Origin: Flexivirga meconopsidis
GTDB lineage: Bacteria; Actinomycetota; Actinomycetes; Actinomycetales; Dermatophilaceae
Length of the DNA stretch: 64,000 nucleotides
Direction: 5' to 3'
NCBI RefSeq assembly: GCF_026162425.1
Contig: NZ_JAOBQJ010000001.1
Coordinates: forward strand, 992,001-1,056,000
The position numbers were made by a program, and so were the translations under genes. This document shows, piece by piece, positions 16,371 through 24,725 of this stretch. Each line of letters starts with the position of its first letter. Positions within the stretch are counted from its first letter, which is position 1. The notes beneath the pieces were generated by a model that worked only from the letters and a program-made list of their open reading frames with translations, did no database searches and was not told the origin of the DNA.

Positions 16371-18713
16371 ATGACCATCGCACCCGACAGTCCGCCCGCA
16401 AACGTGCCGGCTGCAGCGACCGCCGAGTCGGTTATTAACAACATTGAGAACCGAGTTCTCTGGCTCTCGACTGCGATCATCGACCACGCGAACCGGGTCC
16501 GACCCAACCCGACCGGGCTGAAGGTCGGCGGTCACCAGGCGTCGAGCGCGTCCATGGTGCAGATCATGACGGCCTTGTGGTTCCGGCATCTGCGAGCCGA
16601 GGACCGGGTGTCGGTGAAGCCACACGCATCTCCGGTATTGCATGCGATCAACTATCTGTTGGGTGAGCTCGACGAGAGCTACCTGCCCACGCTGCGCGCG
16701 TTCGGCGGTCTGCAGTCCTACCCGAGCCGGTCCAAGGATCCCGACCCCGTGGACTATTCGACCGGTTCGGTCGGCATCGGTGCGACGGCGCCGATCTGGG
16801 GTGCCATTGCGCGGCGCTATGTGGACGGTCATTTTCCGGAGACCGCCGGCACCGGTCGGCAGTACTCGTTGCTCGGCGATGCCGAGCTCGACGAGGGCGC
16901 GATCTGGGAGACCGTGATCGACCCGATGGTGGCCGAGCTCGGCGAGATCGTCTGGATCGTCGACCTCAACCGGCAGTCGCTGGACCGGGTGGTGCCGAAC
17001 ATCGGCGCCGGTCGCCTGCAGGGAATGTTCGCCTCTGCCGGTTGGCAGGTGATCAACGTCAAGTACGGGCGACTGCTCGAGGAACTGTTCGCCCGACCCG
17101 GCGGCGAGCGGTTGCGCACCCGCATCGACGAGATGACCAACCCGGAGTATCAGCGGCTGCTGCGCTGCACCCCTGAGCAGCTGCGGGACCGGCTGCCGGG
17201 GACCGGGCCGTATGCCGACGAGCTGCGCACCTTCGTGGCCAACCTGCCCGACGACACCTTGTATGACGCCATTCGCAACCTCGGCGGCCACGACCACACC
17301 GCGTTGGACGAAGCGTTCGACAGCATCGACGACACCCGGCCGACGGTCATCTTCGCCTACACGGTCAAGGGCTTCGGCCTGGCCACCGAGGGACACCCGC
17401 AGAACCACTCGGCACTACTGACCGAGACGCAGTTCGCCGAGTTGGCGGCGCGGGTCGGGATGGACGCCGAGCGGCCATGGCAGCGATTTGCGGACGGGAC
17501 ACCCGAGGCTGCGGCGTGTGCCGTGGCCGCTGCCCGACTGCACCGTTCGGAGCAGGTGACGACCGAACCACCAGCAGTGCCAGCCGATCTCGGGCGGACC
17601 CCCGGCGGCACCGCCACAACACAGGCAGCTCTGGGTCGTGCCCTGCTCGACCTGAATCGGGCGGCACCAGCCGTCGGCGAACGAGTGGTGACGGTCAGTC
17701 CGGACGTCAGTTCCAGCACCAACCTCGGTGGCTGGGTCAACAAGGTCGGGGTGTGGTCGGCCACCGAACGCAACGACTGGTTTGCCGACGATGCCGAGAC
17801 GATCCTGCACTGGCGCGAGCGGCCGGCCGGGCAGCACATCGAACTCGGCATCGCCGAGACCAACCTGGTCAGCGCGATCGGCGAGCTCGGCGCGACGTGG
17901 AGTCGGTGGGGCCAGCCGTTGCTGCCGATCGGCGTGCTCTACGACCCGTTCGTCGAACGCGCCTTGGAACCTTGGCATTTCGGCATCTACGCCGGCGGTC
18001 AGTCCATCCTGGTCGGCACACCCTCGGGGGTGAGTCTCGCCCCCGAGGGAGGTGCACACCAGTCGGTCAAGACCCCGTCGATCGGGCTGGAGCAGCCGGG
18101 CTGCATCAGTTACGAGCCGGCGTTCGCGCTCGACACCGAGTGGGCGCTGCTCGCCGGGCTGGGCCAATTGGGTCGACCCGACGGTCAGTCGGTCTATCTG
18201 AGGCTGTCGACCCGACCGGTCGATCAGACCCTCGCCGACGTGCCGACCGACCCGGCGGCCCGGGAACGCCGCCGTCGGCAGGCGGTCGCCGGCGCCTACC
18301 TGCTGCGCCGCAGCGAAACCACCCCGCAGCTGACGATCGCCGCCGTAGGCGCGGTCGTGCCGGAGGCAATGGCAGCCGCGGATCGCTTGTCGGACATGGG
18401 AATTGCCGTGGACGTCGTGTGCGTGACCAGTCCCGACCTGGTCTACCGGGCGGTGCAGGCACGGCGCGGGCTCGGTGCGGCGTCAACGGCCGTGCTCGAT
18501 TCGGCATTCAGCGCCGACCGCGCTGCGCCGATGTTGACCGTTCTCGACGGGCACCCGCACACGCTGTCGTTCCTGCCCGGCATACACCGGGTGCCGTCGG
18601 TGCAACTCGGAGTCACCGGCTTCGGTCAGGCCGGTGACCTGGAGAGCGTCTACCGCTATCACGGCATCGACACGGACTCGATCGTTCGATCCGGTCTCGA
18701 CCTGACTCGGTGA
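16371..18713 (+). CDS. Pyruvate dehydrogenase E1-like transketolase-family protein
   Basis: A 780-aa thiamine-diphosphate enzyme of the homodimeric E1 (AceE) type. The ATG at 16371 follows a GGAGG site. The thiamine motif region reads GDAELDEGAIWETV and continues WIVDLNRQSLDRVVPNIG, as in AceE. A central pyrimidine-binding domain and a C-terminal transketolase domain follow (EGGAHQSVKTPSIGLEQPG). It is about 100 residues shorter than typical AceE. No E2 or E3 gene is near, so it may serve a shared complex, or decarboxylate or ligate another 2-oxo acid from the catabolic pathway. The palindrome at 16233 and the PucR gene directly downstream suggest specific, substrate-induced control rather than a housekeeping role. 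Confidence 0.75.
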   Translation: MTIAPDSPPANVPAAATAESVINNIENRVLWLSTAIIDHANRVRPNPTGLKVGGHQASSASMVQIMTALWFRHLRAEDRVSVKPHASPVLHAINYLLGELDESYLPTLRAFGGLQSYPSRSKDPDPVDYSTGSVGIGATAPIWGAIARRYVDGHFPETAGTGRQYSLLGDAELDEGAIWETVIDPMVAELGEIVWIVDLNRQSLDRVVPNIGAGRLQGMFASAGWQVINVKYGRLLEELFARPGGERLRTRIDEMTNPEYQRLLRCTPEQLRDRLPGTGPYADELRTFVANLPDDTLYDAIRNLGGHDHTALDEAFDSIDDTRPTVIFAYTVKGFGLATEGHPQNHSALLTETQFAELAARVGMDAERPWQRFADGTPEAAACAVAAARLHRSEQVTTEPPAVPADLGRTPGGTATTQAALGRALLDLNRAAPAVGERVVTVSPDVSSSTNLGGWVNKVGVWSATERNDWFADDAETILHWRERPAGQHIELGIAETNLVSAIGELGATWSRWGQPLLPIGVLYDPFVERALEPWHFGIYAGGQSILVGTPSGVSLAPEGGAHQSVKTPSIGLEQPGCISYEPAFALDTEWALLAGLGQLGRPDGQSVYLRLSTRPVDQTLADVPTDPAARERRRRQAVAGAYLLRRSETTPQLTIAAVGAVVPEAMAAADRLSDMGIAVDVVCVTSPDLVYRAVQARRGLGAASTAVLDSAFSADRAAPMLTVLDGHPHTLSFLPGIHRVPSVQLGVTGFGQAGDLESVYRYHGIDTDSIVRSGLDLTR

Positions 18714-18792
18714 GTTGCGCGGAACTGGGCGGTTGGTTTGGGCCAGCCGGCCAGTCCAAGCGCCTAGTCTTGACATAAGAAGGGCGGCCGTC

Positions 18793-20061
18793 ATGGACCG
18801 ATCGGGCAACTCGGACGACGAATCGGTCGGCGCTGAGCGTCTTTTCGAAGCATTGGCCCTCGCCGAACGCGAAGTCCTCGCCCGAGTGCGCGAGCCCGCC
18901 CGCCACCAGTTGCGCTCCTATCCCGGCACAGGCGAGCTGACTGCCGAGTTCGACCTGGGGATGGCCTATCGCACGAGTTTGGAGCATGCGTGGACCTCCG
19001 GGGTGCCGGTCGGCGTCGGTGATGCACGGATCCTCGACGCGGCAGGTGCGGATCGAGCACGCCGCGGAGTGGCCTTCGAGGATCTGACCCGTGCCTGGCA
19101 CATCGGGGTCAGCGCGCTGGTCACCGAGGCTCATCGCGTCGCTCGGCGATTGGAGCTGCCGAGCCAGGCGCTCTACGAGTTCGTGGAGGCTGCGCTCGCC
19201 TGGGAGGACATCGCAACAGTGCTCATGGCCCGCGGCTTCCGTCGTACCGAACGCACGCTCGGGCGGTCCGACCGGGGTGACCGGGCGGCATTCGTGCACG
19301 ACGTGCTGGTGGGCAACCTCGCGGCGGCAGAACTCGTCCAGCAGGCGCGCAACCACGGGCTGGACCCGGAGCTGCACTATCGCGCGGTCCGGGTCCGGAT
19401 GCCGCTCGAGGGAGCGCTGAGCGAGCTCGCCCATGCGCTCGGACTGGACCAGCGCAACGGCGCGGTCGGCATACTCGCCGAGTCAGACGGAGATCTGGCC
19501 GGATTCGTCGCCGACCCACCCCCGGTGCCCGCGCCGTTGCAGGTCGCCCTCGGCCCGTCGGTCCCACTCGGTGAGCTACCGGAGTCTTACCGACTCGCCA
19601 CCCGGGTGCTGCGCACCCTCACCTGCTTCGGAATGACCGGTAGCCACGACATGACCTCGCTGGGCATCCGCCCGGCGATGGTCGACGACCAGGACGTGAC
19701 CGCGGCACTACGCGGACGCTACTTCGGTCCGCTGGCTGCCTTGGGTGATGCGGGTGACGCGCTTGGTATGTCGGTGCGTACGTACTTCGCGCACGGTATG
19801 CAGGTCGAACGCGCGGCGGCGGCGCTGTTCGTGCACCCCAACACGCTGCGCAATCGACTCGCCCACTACGGCCGGCTGGTGGATGCCGACCTGCGCTCAC
19901 CGGCGGTCATCGGGGAGCTGTGCTGGGTGCTCCAGGTCGCTAACTTCGCTCAGGGTGATGGCGAAAATGACGAATCGACAACGGGATTGGTCAGCCTTCC
20001 GACACCATCCACCGACACGGTGACCCGGTCGCCGGCCCGCAGGAAGCGGCCACGAGCCTGA
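18793..20061 (+). CDS. PucR/CdaR-type transcriptional regulator
   Basis: A 422-aa regulator from ATG 18793 (an earlier TTG in frame at 18715 lacks support). The C-terminal helix-turn-helix is the PucR type: SVRTYFAHGMQVERAAAAL followed by FVHPNTLRNRLAHYGRL (about residues 335-371). A GGDEF-like middle domain and an alpha-helical N-terminal sensor precede it. PucR proteins respond to catabolic substrates, and its place just after the E1-like gene suggests it controls that gene. The last 112 bp (a low-complexity, Ser/Thr/Arg-rich tail after the HTH) overlap the 3' end of the convergent FAHD gene, an unusually long antisense overlap. Confidence 0.8.
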   Translation: MDRSGNSDDESVGAERLFEALALAEREVLARVREPARHQLRSYPGTGELTAEFDLGMAYRTSLEHAWTSGVPVGVGDARILDAAGADRARRGVAFEDLTRAWHIGVSALVTEAHRVARRLELPSQALYEFVEAALAWEDIATVLMARGFRRTERTLGRSDRGDRAAFVHDVLVGNLAAAELVQQARNHGLDPELHYRAVRVRMPLEGALSELAHALGLDQRNGAVGILAESDGDLAGFVADPPPVPAPLQVALGPSVPLGELPESYRLATRVLRTLTCFGMTGSHDMTSLGIRPAMVDDQDVTAALRGRYFGPLAALGDAGDALGMSVRTYFAHGMQVERAAAALFVHPNTLRNRLAHYGRLVDADLRSPAVIGELCWVLQVANFAQGDGENDESTTGLVSLPTPSTDTVTRSPARRKRPRA

Positions 20062-20834
20062 CCGACGCCACCCGGGGTGCCAGTGCTGATCACGTCACCG
20101 GGGCGAAAGGCGAAGTAGCGTGACAACTGCTCGACCAGATCCGGTATGCCGACCTTCATCTTCGCGACCGTGGTGCGTTGCACCTCTTCGTCGTTCAGGG
20201 TGGTCGTCAGCGTCATCGCCAACGGGTCGGTCACTTCGTCGGCGGTGACCACGGCAGGTCCGACCGGTCCGAACGTGGGCAATTGTTTGCCGAGCAGCAT
20301 GCGGTTCCACGCGGCGCGTTCCTCGGCCGGCGTGGTCGCGGCCGACAACTGCGGCCAGGCGTCCCGAGCCGAGACGTCGTTGAGCACGGTATAACCCCCG
20401 ATGTAGTCCCACGCGTCGGCTGCCTTGACCCGGTGACAGTCTGCGCCGAACACCACGCAGAGCTCACCCTCGTAGTCGACCCGGTCGGGAAACTCGACCG
20501 GCAACCGGATGGGTGCGCCGGCGGCGATCCAGGTCTGCGGCGCCTTGCTGAACCACGTCACCGACGGGACCGGCGCGTCCTGCGACGGCAGTGCATGCTC
20601 GTGATAGTTGGCGCCGACATTGATCATCAGCGCGGTTGGCTCGAGTGACGGCAGCAGCGTCGTCGGGTCGAATGGAATGACCGATTCACTTGTGGCTGTG
20701 AGGTTTTCGCGCAGCGACCGGTCAGCGAGCAGCTGACCGAGAGTGACTCCTGCCGGGGTGAGCCGGACGGTGCCATCTTCGGTGAGTGCGCCAAGGCGTG
20801 GGGAGCCGTCATGGGTCAGGCGAACGAACTTCAT
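19950..20834 (-). CDS. Fumarylacetoacetate hydrolase family protein
   Basis: A 294-aa FAH-family protein from ATG 20834 with a GAGGA site. Recognisable blocks are MINVGANYHEHA, VDYEGELCVVFGADCHRV, YIGGYTVLNDVSARD and GDVISTGTPGGVG; the E-x-E metal ligands lie in the YEGEL block. The family cleaves C-C bonds of fumarylpyruvate or fumarylacetoacetate, or hydrates 2-hydroxypenta-2,4-dienoate, using Mg2+. It is last in the minus-strand operon HbpS-like, GntR, FAHD, 13 bp after the GntR stop. With the homogentisate-dioxygenase-like gene across the divergent promoter it plausibly handles the ring-cleavage product. Family certain, substrate inferred. Confidence 0.85.
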   Translation of the reverse strand: MKFVRLTHDGSPRLGALTEDGTVRLTPAGVTLGQLLADRSLRENLTATSESVIPFDPTTLLPSLEPTALMINVGANYHEHALPSQDAPVPSVTWFSKAPQTWIAAGAPIRLPVEFPDRVDYEGELCVVFGADCHRVKAADAWDYIGGYTVLNDVSARDAWPQLSAATTPAEERAAWNRMLLGKQLPTFGPVGPAVVTADEVTDPLAMTLTTTLNDEEVQRTTVAKMKVGIPDLVEQLSRYFAFRPGDVISTGTPGGVGQARGRFLRAGDRVTVSVDGVGRLTNPVVDSSFSPSP

Positions 20835-20847
20835 CTGGTCCTCGAAG

Positions 20848-21573
20848 TCAGGAGGCGGACGCCTCGTCCTGCTCGGCGAGCTCGGCCAGCCGCCGGCGCA
20901 GGGTGGTGCGGGCGCCCAGCACATGGGACCGCATGATCGCCTCGGCGAGCGCCCCGTCACGGGCCTCGATGGCGTCGGTCATCTCGCGGTGCTGGTCGAA
21001 GGCCCGCTCGATCTCGGCGGGGGTGTAGTTGGCAAACGTGTGGCGCACCAGCGACCGCTGCGCGAAACCGGCGATCATGCCGGGCAGCGCGACGTTGCCG
21101 CTGGCGCGGTGGATATCGCCGTGAAACTCCAGGTTGAGCCGGGTGATCTCGTCATACCGGTCCGCATCGCCGGTGGCGAGCGTGCGTTCCATGACATCGC
21201 ACAGTTCGCGCAACCGCCCGACGTCGGCGAGCTGCAGCTCGGCAGCGCGGCGTGCGCCATACCCCTCGAGGATGGCGTGCAGCTCGTAGGTTGCCTCGAG
21301 ATCCTCGTCGCTGATCAGCGCCACCCGGGCGCCACGGTTGGGGATGAGCTCGATGAGACCGTCCGAGGCCAGCTGGCGGAACGCCTCGCGCACCGGGGTG
21401 CGGCTGACGTTGAGCTCGTCGGCAAGTGCCTCGGCCCGCAGCCAGACTCCGCACTCAAGCCGGCCGCCGAGGATGCGGGTGCGCAGGTCCTCATACACGG
21501 CGCTCGCTTTCTGACGCGGAGCCGTTGCGGACAGGTCGGAGTCCTGGGCGTCGCCGTGCCGTTCGGTCGTCAT
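20848..21573 (-). CDS. GntR-family repressor with FCD domain
   Basis: A 241-aa regulator. The winged helix spans about 15-85 (YEDLRTRILGGRLECGVWLR, LNVSRTPVREAFRQLASDG). The FCD all-helical effector domain follows, with the metal-binding pattern RLNLEFHGDIHRASGN, the RHTFANYTP region and FDQHREMTDAIEARDG. The start is ambiguous: ATG 21573, ATG 21591, or GTG 21641, which overlaps the HbpS-like stop. Sandwiched between two catabolic genes in one operon and close to TTGCATGCAA palindromes, it is the obvious local repressor, probably released by a pathway acid. Confidence 0.85.
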   Translation of the reverse strand: MTTERHGDAQDSDLSATAPRQKASAVYEDLRTRILGGRLECGVWLRAEALADELNVSRTPVREAFRQLASDGLIELIPNRGARVALISDEDLEATYELHAILEGYGARRAAELQLADVGRLRELCDVMERTLATGDADRYDEITRLNLEFHGDIHRASGNVALPGMIAGFAQRSLVRHTFANYTPAEIERAFDQHREMTDAIEARDGALAEAIMRSHVLGARTTLRRRLAELAEQDEASAS

Positions 21574-21638
21574 GGAGCCATCTTCCGCCATTGGCGACTC
21601 GGGCGCCGCCGCCGTCGCCGCATCGGCGTGGCTGCACG

Positions 21639-22085
21639 TCACTCGAGGTGGGCCAGTCCGGCGCGCGCGACCTGCATGTCCTGTGCGTAATGGCCGCCGC
21701 TGACGCCAATGGCCCCGACCACCGCGCCGTTCACGATGATCGGATAGCCGCCGCCGAAGATCACCAGACGGTCGATGCCCGTTGGTGCCCCGGCTGCGAG
21801 GGGGGCGTCGTCCTTGATGAAGTCGTGCCAGCCGTCGGTCGGCATCCCGAAACCGGCCGCTGTGTAGGCCTTGTCCTGGGCGACCTGCACCGACATGAGC
21901 GCGGCACCGTCCATCCGCGAGAAGGCCTTGAGGATGCCGCCCGCGTCGCAGACTGCGATCACGCTGGGCACGCCGATCGCGGCCGCCTCCGCTTCGGCGG
22001 CGGCGATGACCTCGCGCGCTGCGGCGGTGCTGATGCTGGCCGTCGAGAAGGTGCTGGCCGCGGTGCTCGGGTCCGTTGTCGTCAT
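21639..22085 (-). CDS. GlcG/HbpS-like (DUF336) protein
   Basis: A 148-aa protein of the GlcG/HbpS family: AREVIAAAEAEAAAIGVPSV, then AVCDAGGILKAFSRMDGA, DKAYTAAGFGMPTDGW and a glycine-rich VIFGGGYPIIVNGAVVGAIG. Members bind haem or small catabolic cofactors or intermediates, and they recur in aromatic and glycolate catabolic operons without a clear enzymatic role. There is no signal peptide, so it is cytoplasmic. It is first in the minus-strand operon; its start lies 18 bp from the ATTGCATGCAAA palindrome. Confidence 0.8.
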   Translation of the reverse strand: MTTTDPSTAASTFSTASISTAAAREVIAAAEAEAAAIGVPSVIAVCDAGGILKAFSRMDGAALMSVQVAQDKAYTAAGFGMPTDGWHDFIKDDAPLAAGAPTGIDRLVIFGGGYPIIVNGAVVGAIGVSGGHYAQDMQVARAGLAHLE

Positions 22086-22102
22086 ACCAACACCCTAGCT
22101 TA

Positions 22103-22114
22103 ATTGCATGCAAA
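22103..22114. promoter_or_regulatory. ATTGCATGCAAA palindrome in divergent promoter (putative GntR operator)
   Basis: A near-perfect palindrome (core TTGCATGCAA, 22104-22113) in the 144-bp gap between the HbpS-like and cupin genes, which are divergently transcribed. A further TATGCAAA half-site lies at 22181-22188. Same core as 16233-16244. Confidence 0.55.
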
Positions 22115-22229
22115 AAAGGAGACCGTCGGGAACATCTGGCGTAGGGTCGGCGTTGCAGCACAGTGTCGCAGGTCACATAGTATGCAAACCGCATGCGCCC
22201 TCAATGCAGCATCAATGTTTGGAGTAGTC

Positions 22230-22766
22230 ATGAAGAACGTTCGCCGCGTCGTCACCGGGCACAAGGAAGGCATCCCGGTCATCGCCTCCGACGAGCAGGT
22301 ACCCGAGGTTGCCCTAGCGCTCGGAGGTGGCATCACCACCGTGTCGCTCTGGGGTGCGACCGAGGCGCCCACCTTCCCGGACGACGGCTCCCCGACGCAG
22401 TACCCGCCGTTCTGCCCGCCGCCCGGCGGCTACCACTTCAGCATCTTCAGCGTGCCGACGGCGGACGAGGTGACTTTCCCCGCTGAGGACCAGATGGAGG
22501 AGGCGGTCGCCGAGATGCAGCGTGAGGTGCCCGGACTGCTCGAGGTGATGGAGCAGGACAACCCCGGCATGCACCGCACCAACTCGATCGACTTCATCGT
22601 CGTGCTGTCCGGCGAGGTGACGATGGACGTCGGTGACGGCGTCAGCACCGTGCTGCAGGCCGGCGACACCGTCGTCCAGAACGCCACCCGCCACCGCTGG
22701 ACCAACAACGGCACCGAGCGTGCCTGGCTCGCCGCGATCGTCATCGGCGCCGAATACCAGGAATGA
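22230..22766 (+). CDS. Small cupin protein
   Basis: A 178-aa single-domain cupin from ATG 22230 (GGAG site 5 nt upstream). The beta-barrel signature is present: SIDFIVVLSGEVTMDVGDG, then AGDTVVQNATRHRWTNNG, giving a partial metal-ligand set with the His of the second motif and the Asp/Glu of the first. It is a first-in-operon gene; similar small cupins accompany ring-cleavage dioxygenases and may act on salicylate, gentisate or hydroxyquinol-like compounds or bind the inducer. The exact role cannot be read from sequence. Confidence 0.75.
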   Translation: MKNVRRVVTGHKEGIPVIASDEQVPEVALALGGGITTVSLWGATEAPTFPDDGSPTQYPPFCPPPGGYHFSIFSVPTADEVTFPAEDQMEEAVAEMQREVPGLLEVMEQDNPGMHRTNSIDFIVVLSGEVTMDVGDGVSTVLQAGDTVVQNATRHRWTNNGTERAWLAAIVIGAEYQE

Positions 22767-22793
22767 CAAGGTTTTTCGTCAAGGAGGCGTGAC

Positions 22794-23450
22794 ATGCCAC
22801 GACTACGTCAGATTCCGCGCGACGAAGTGACCGACAGTTACACCGCGCAGATGTACCAGCAGGTTTTCGGCGACCGCGACCCGGTGGCCGAGCCTGGGAC
22901 CGAGACCGGCACCCCCGGTGACTGGTGGACCGTCTTCGCGTTGGTGCCCGATGTGCTGCGGCACTTCGTCGACGCCTACGCCATGTATCACAATCCGGCC
23001 CGGGTGCTCGATCCGCGCCTGCGCGAGCTCGGCCAGACCCGGGCCGCGTGGTCGGTGGGCAGTCAGTTCGTCTACTCCCAGCACGCGAAGGCGTTGCGTG
23101 CGCAGGGTGAGACCGACGAGCGGATCTCGGCGATCCGCGCCTGGCAGGTATCCGATCTGTTCACCCCGGCCGAACGCGCCGTGCTGGCGTATGCCGACGC
23201 CCTGACTCTGGATCGCGGACGGGTCGCCGACGAGGTCTTCGACGCCCTGCGCGCCGCACTGAGCGACGAGCAGATCCTCGAACTGACCTACATCGTCGGC
23301 TATTACGCGATGAACTCGGTGATATCCCGGGCGCTGCAGTTGGAGTTCGACAACCGGCCGGATCCGGTCGCCGAGGTCGACGGTGGGCCCTACACCCTGC
23401 CGGGTGAGCGCGGCTACGTGCCGCCCGACGTCGAACCGCAGGAGGTATGA
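22794..23450 (+). CDS. Carboxymuconolactone-decarboxylase-family protein lacking CxxC
   Basis: A 218-aa protein with the AhpD/CMD fold: RELGQTRAAWSVGSQFVYSQHAKALRAQG aligns with the helix that normally carries CxxC plus His. The His remains but both cysteines are absent (Ser and Tyr nearby), so it is not a peroxidase-type AhpD and belongs with decarboxylase or unknown branches. It is followed by LSDEQILELTYIVGYYAMNS, the second family helix. An AAGGAGG ribosome site precedes the ATG. Second gene of the plus-strand catabolic operon. Confidence 0.75.
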   Translation: MPRLRQIPRDEVTDSYTAQMYQQVFGDRDPVAEPGTETGTPGDWWTVFALVPDVLRHFVDAYAMYHNPARVLDPRLRELGQTRAAWSVGSQFVYSQHAKALRAQGETDERISAIRAWQVSDLFTPAERAVLAYADALTLDRGRVADEVFDALRAALSDEQILELTYIVGYYAMNSVISRALQLEFDNRPDPVAEVDGGPYTLPGERGYVPPDVEPQEV

Positions 23451-23451
23451 C

Positions 23452-24681
23452 GTGAGCTTCTACCAACGAGTCGGCGAGATCCCGCCCAAGCGGCACACCC
23501 AGTTTCGGCGTCCGACGGGCGACGGGAGCGCGGGCGGTCTCTACTACGAGGAGATGGTGGGGGAGGAGGGCTTTGCGTCCAACTCCTCGCTGCTCTACCA
23601 CAAGGGCGTGCCGTCATCGATCGTCGACAGCACCGTGTGGGAGCTGCCGGACCTCACCACCACGAACAACCACCCGGTGCTGGCCCGACACCTGAAACTG
23701 CACGAGCTGTGGGGCGAGAACGACTGGCAGCAAACCGATCCCGTCACCGGGCGCCGGTTGATCCTCGGCAACGACGACGTGCGCATCGGCTACGTCGTGG
23801 CTGGCGCCCCGTCGCCCTACTACCGCAACAGCATGGGTGACGAGTGCGTGTTCGTGGAGGGTGGCGGCGCCACCGTCGAGACGGTCTTCGGCATGTTGCA
23901 CGCCCGCAGCGGCGACTACGTCATCCTGCCGCGTGGGACGACGCACCGCTGGCTGCCCGATGCGGGAGCACCGTTGCGGCTCTACACGGTCGAGGCGAAC
24001 AGTCACATCGCGCCGCCGGACCGCTACATGTCGCGCTACGGGCAGTTCCTGGAGAACTCGCCATACTGCGAGCGGGACCTGCACGCGCCGACGGAGCCGT
24101 TGGTCGTCGAGGGCACCGACGTCGAAGTGCTCGTCAAACACCGCGGTGACTCGCCCAGTGGCGTCGTCGGCACCCGGCTGGTCTACGAGACGCATCCGTT
24201 CGACGTTGTCGGTTGGGACGGCGGCCTCTACCCGCTGACGTTCAACGTCGACGACTTCGAGCCGATCACCGGCCGCATCGTTGAGCCGCCGCCGACGCAT
24301 CAGGTCTTCGAGGGAGCGGGCTTCGTGGTGTGCAACTTCGTGCCGCGCAACGCTGCTTATCACCCGCAGGCTGTGCCGTTGCCCTACTACCACACCAATG
24401 TCGACAGCGACGAGGTGATGTTCTACGCGGGCGGCGACTACACCGCCCGCGCCGGCTCCGGCATCAACCTCGGGTCGGTGTCACTGCACCCCGGCGCGTA
24501 CGCGCACGGGCCTCACCCCGGGGCGATCGAAAAATCGCTCGGGACAACCAAATTCGAAGAGCTTGCGGTCATGGTCGACACCTTCCGGCCGCTCGGACTC
24601 GGTGAGGGCGGCCGCGCCGCGGAGGACCCCGCCTATGCCTGGACGTGGTCGGGTCGCGGACCCGGCGCCGCGGGCGCCTGA
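23452..24681 (+). CDS. Homogentisate 1,2-dioxygenase-like cupin
   Basis: A 409-aa protein starting at GTG 23452, immediately after the CMD stop and a GGAGG site. It has the bicupin layout of homogentisate dioxygenase: YYRNSMGDECVFVEGGG, SGDYVILPRGTTHRW in the N-terminal half, and YYHTNVDSDEVMFYAGGDY with SLHPGAYAHGPHPGAIE in the C-terminal half, supplying the His/Glu iron ligands. HGD opens homogentisate between C1 and C2. In this operon no maleylacetoacetate isomerase is seen, and the partner genes differ from a standard homogentisate pathway, so a related hydroquinone-type substrate is possible. It is the likely ring-cleavage enzyme of the cluster. Confidence 0.8.
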   Translation: MSFYQRVGEIPPKRHTQFRRPTGDGSAGGLYYEEMVGEEGFASNSSLLYHKGVPSSIVDSTVWELPDLTTTNNHPVLARHLKLHELWGENDWQQTDPVTGRRLILGNDDVRIGYVVAGAPSPYYRNSMGDECVFVEGGGATVETVFGMLHARSGDYVILPRGTTHRWLPDAGAPLRLYTVEANSHIAPPDRYMSRYGQFLENSPYCERDLHAPTEPLVVEGTDVEVLVKHRGDSPSGVVGTRLVYETHPFDVVGWDGGLYPLTFNVDDFEPITGRIVEPPPTHQVFEGAGFVVCNFVPRNAAYHPQAVPLPYYHTNVDSDEVMFYAGGDYTARAGSGINLGSVSLHPGAYAHGPHPGAIEKSLGTTKFEELAVMVDTFRPLGLGEGGRAAEDPAYAWTWSGRGPGAAGA

Positions 24682-24725
24682 CTCATCGGCAACAGCGCCG
24701 CACGCGGCGAGGAACGAGGAACACC

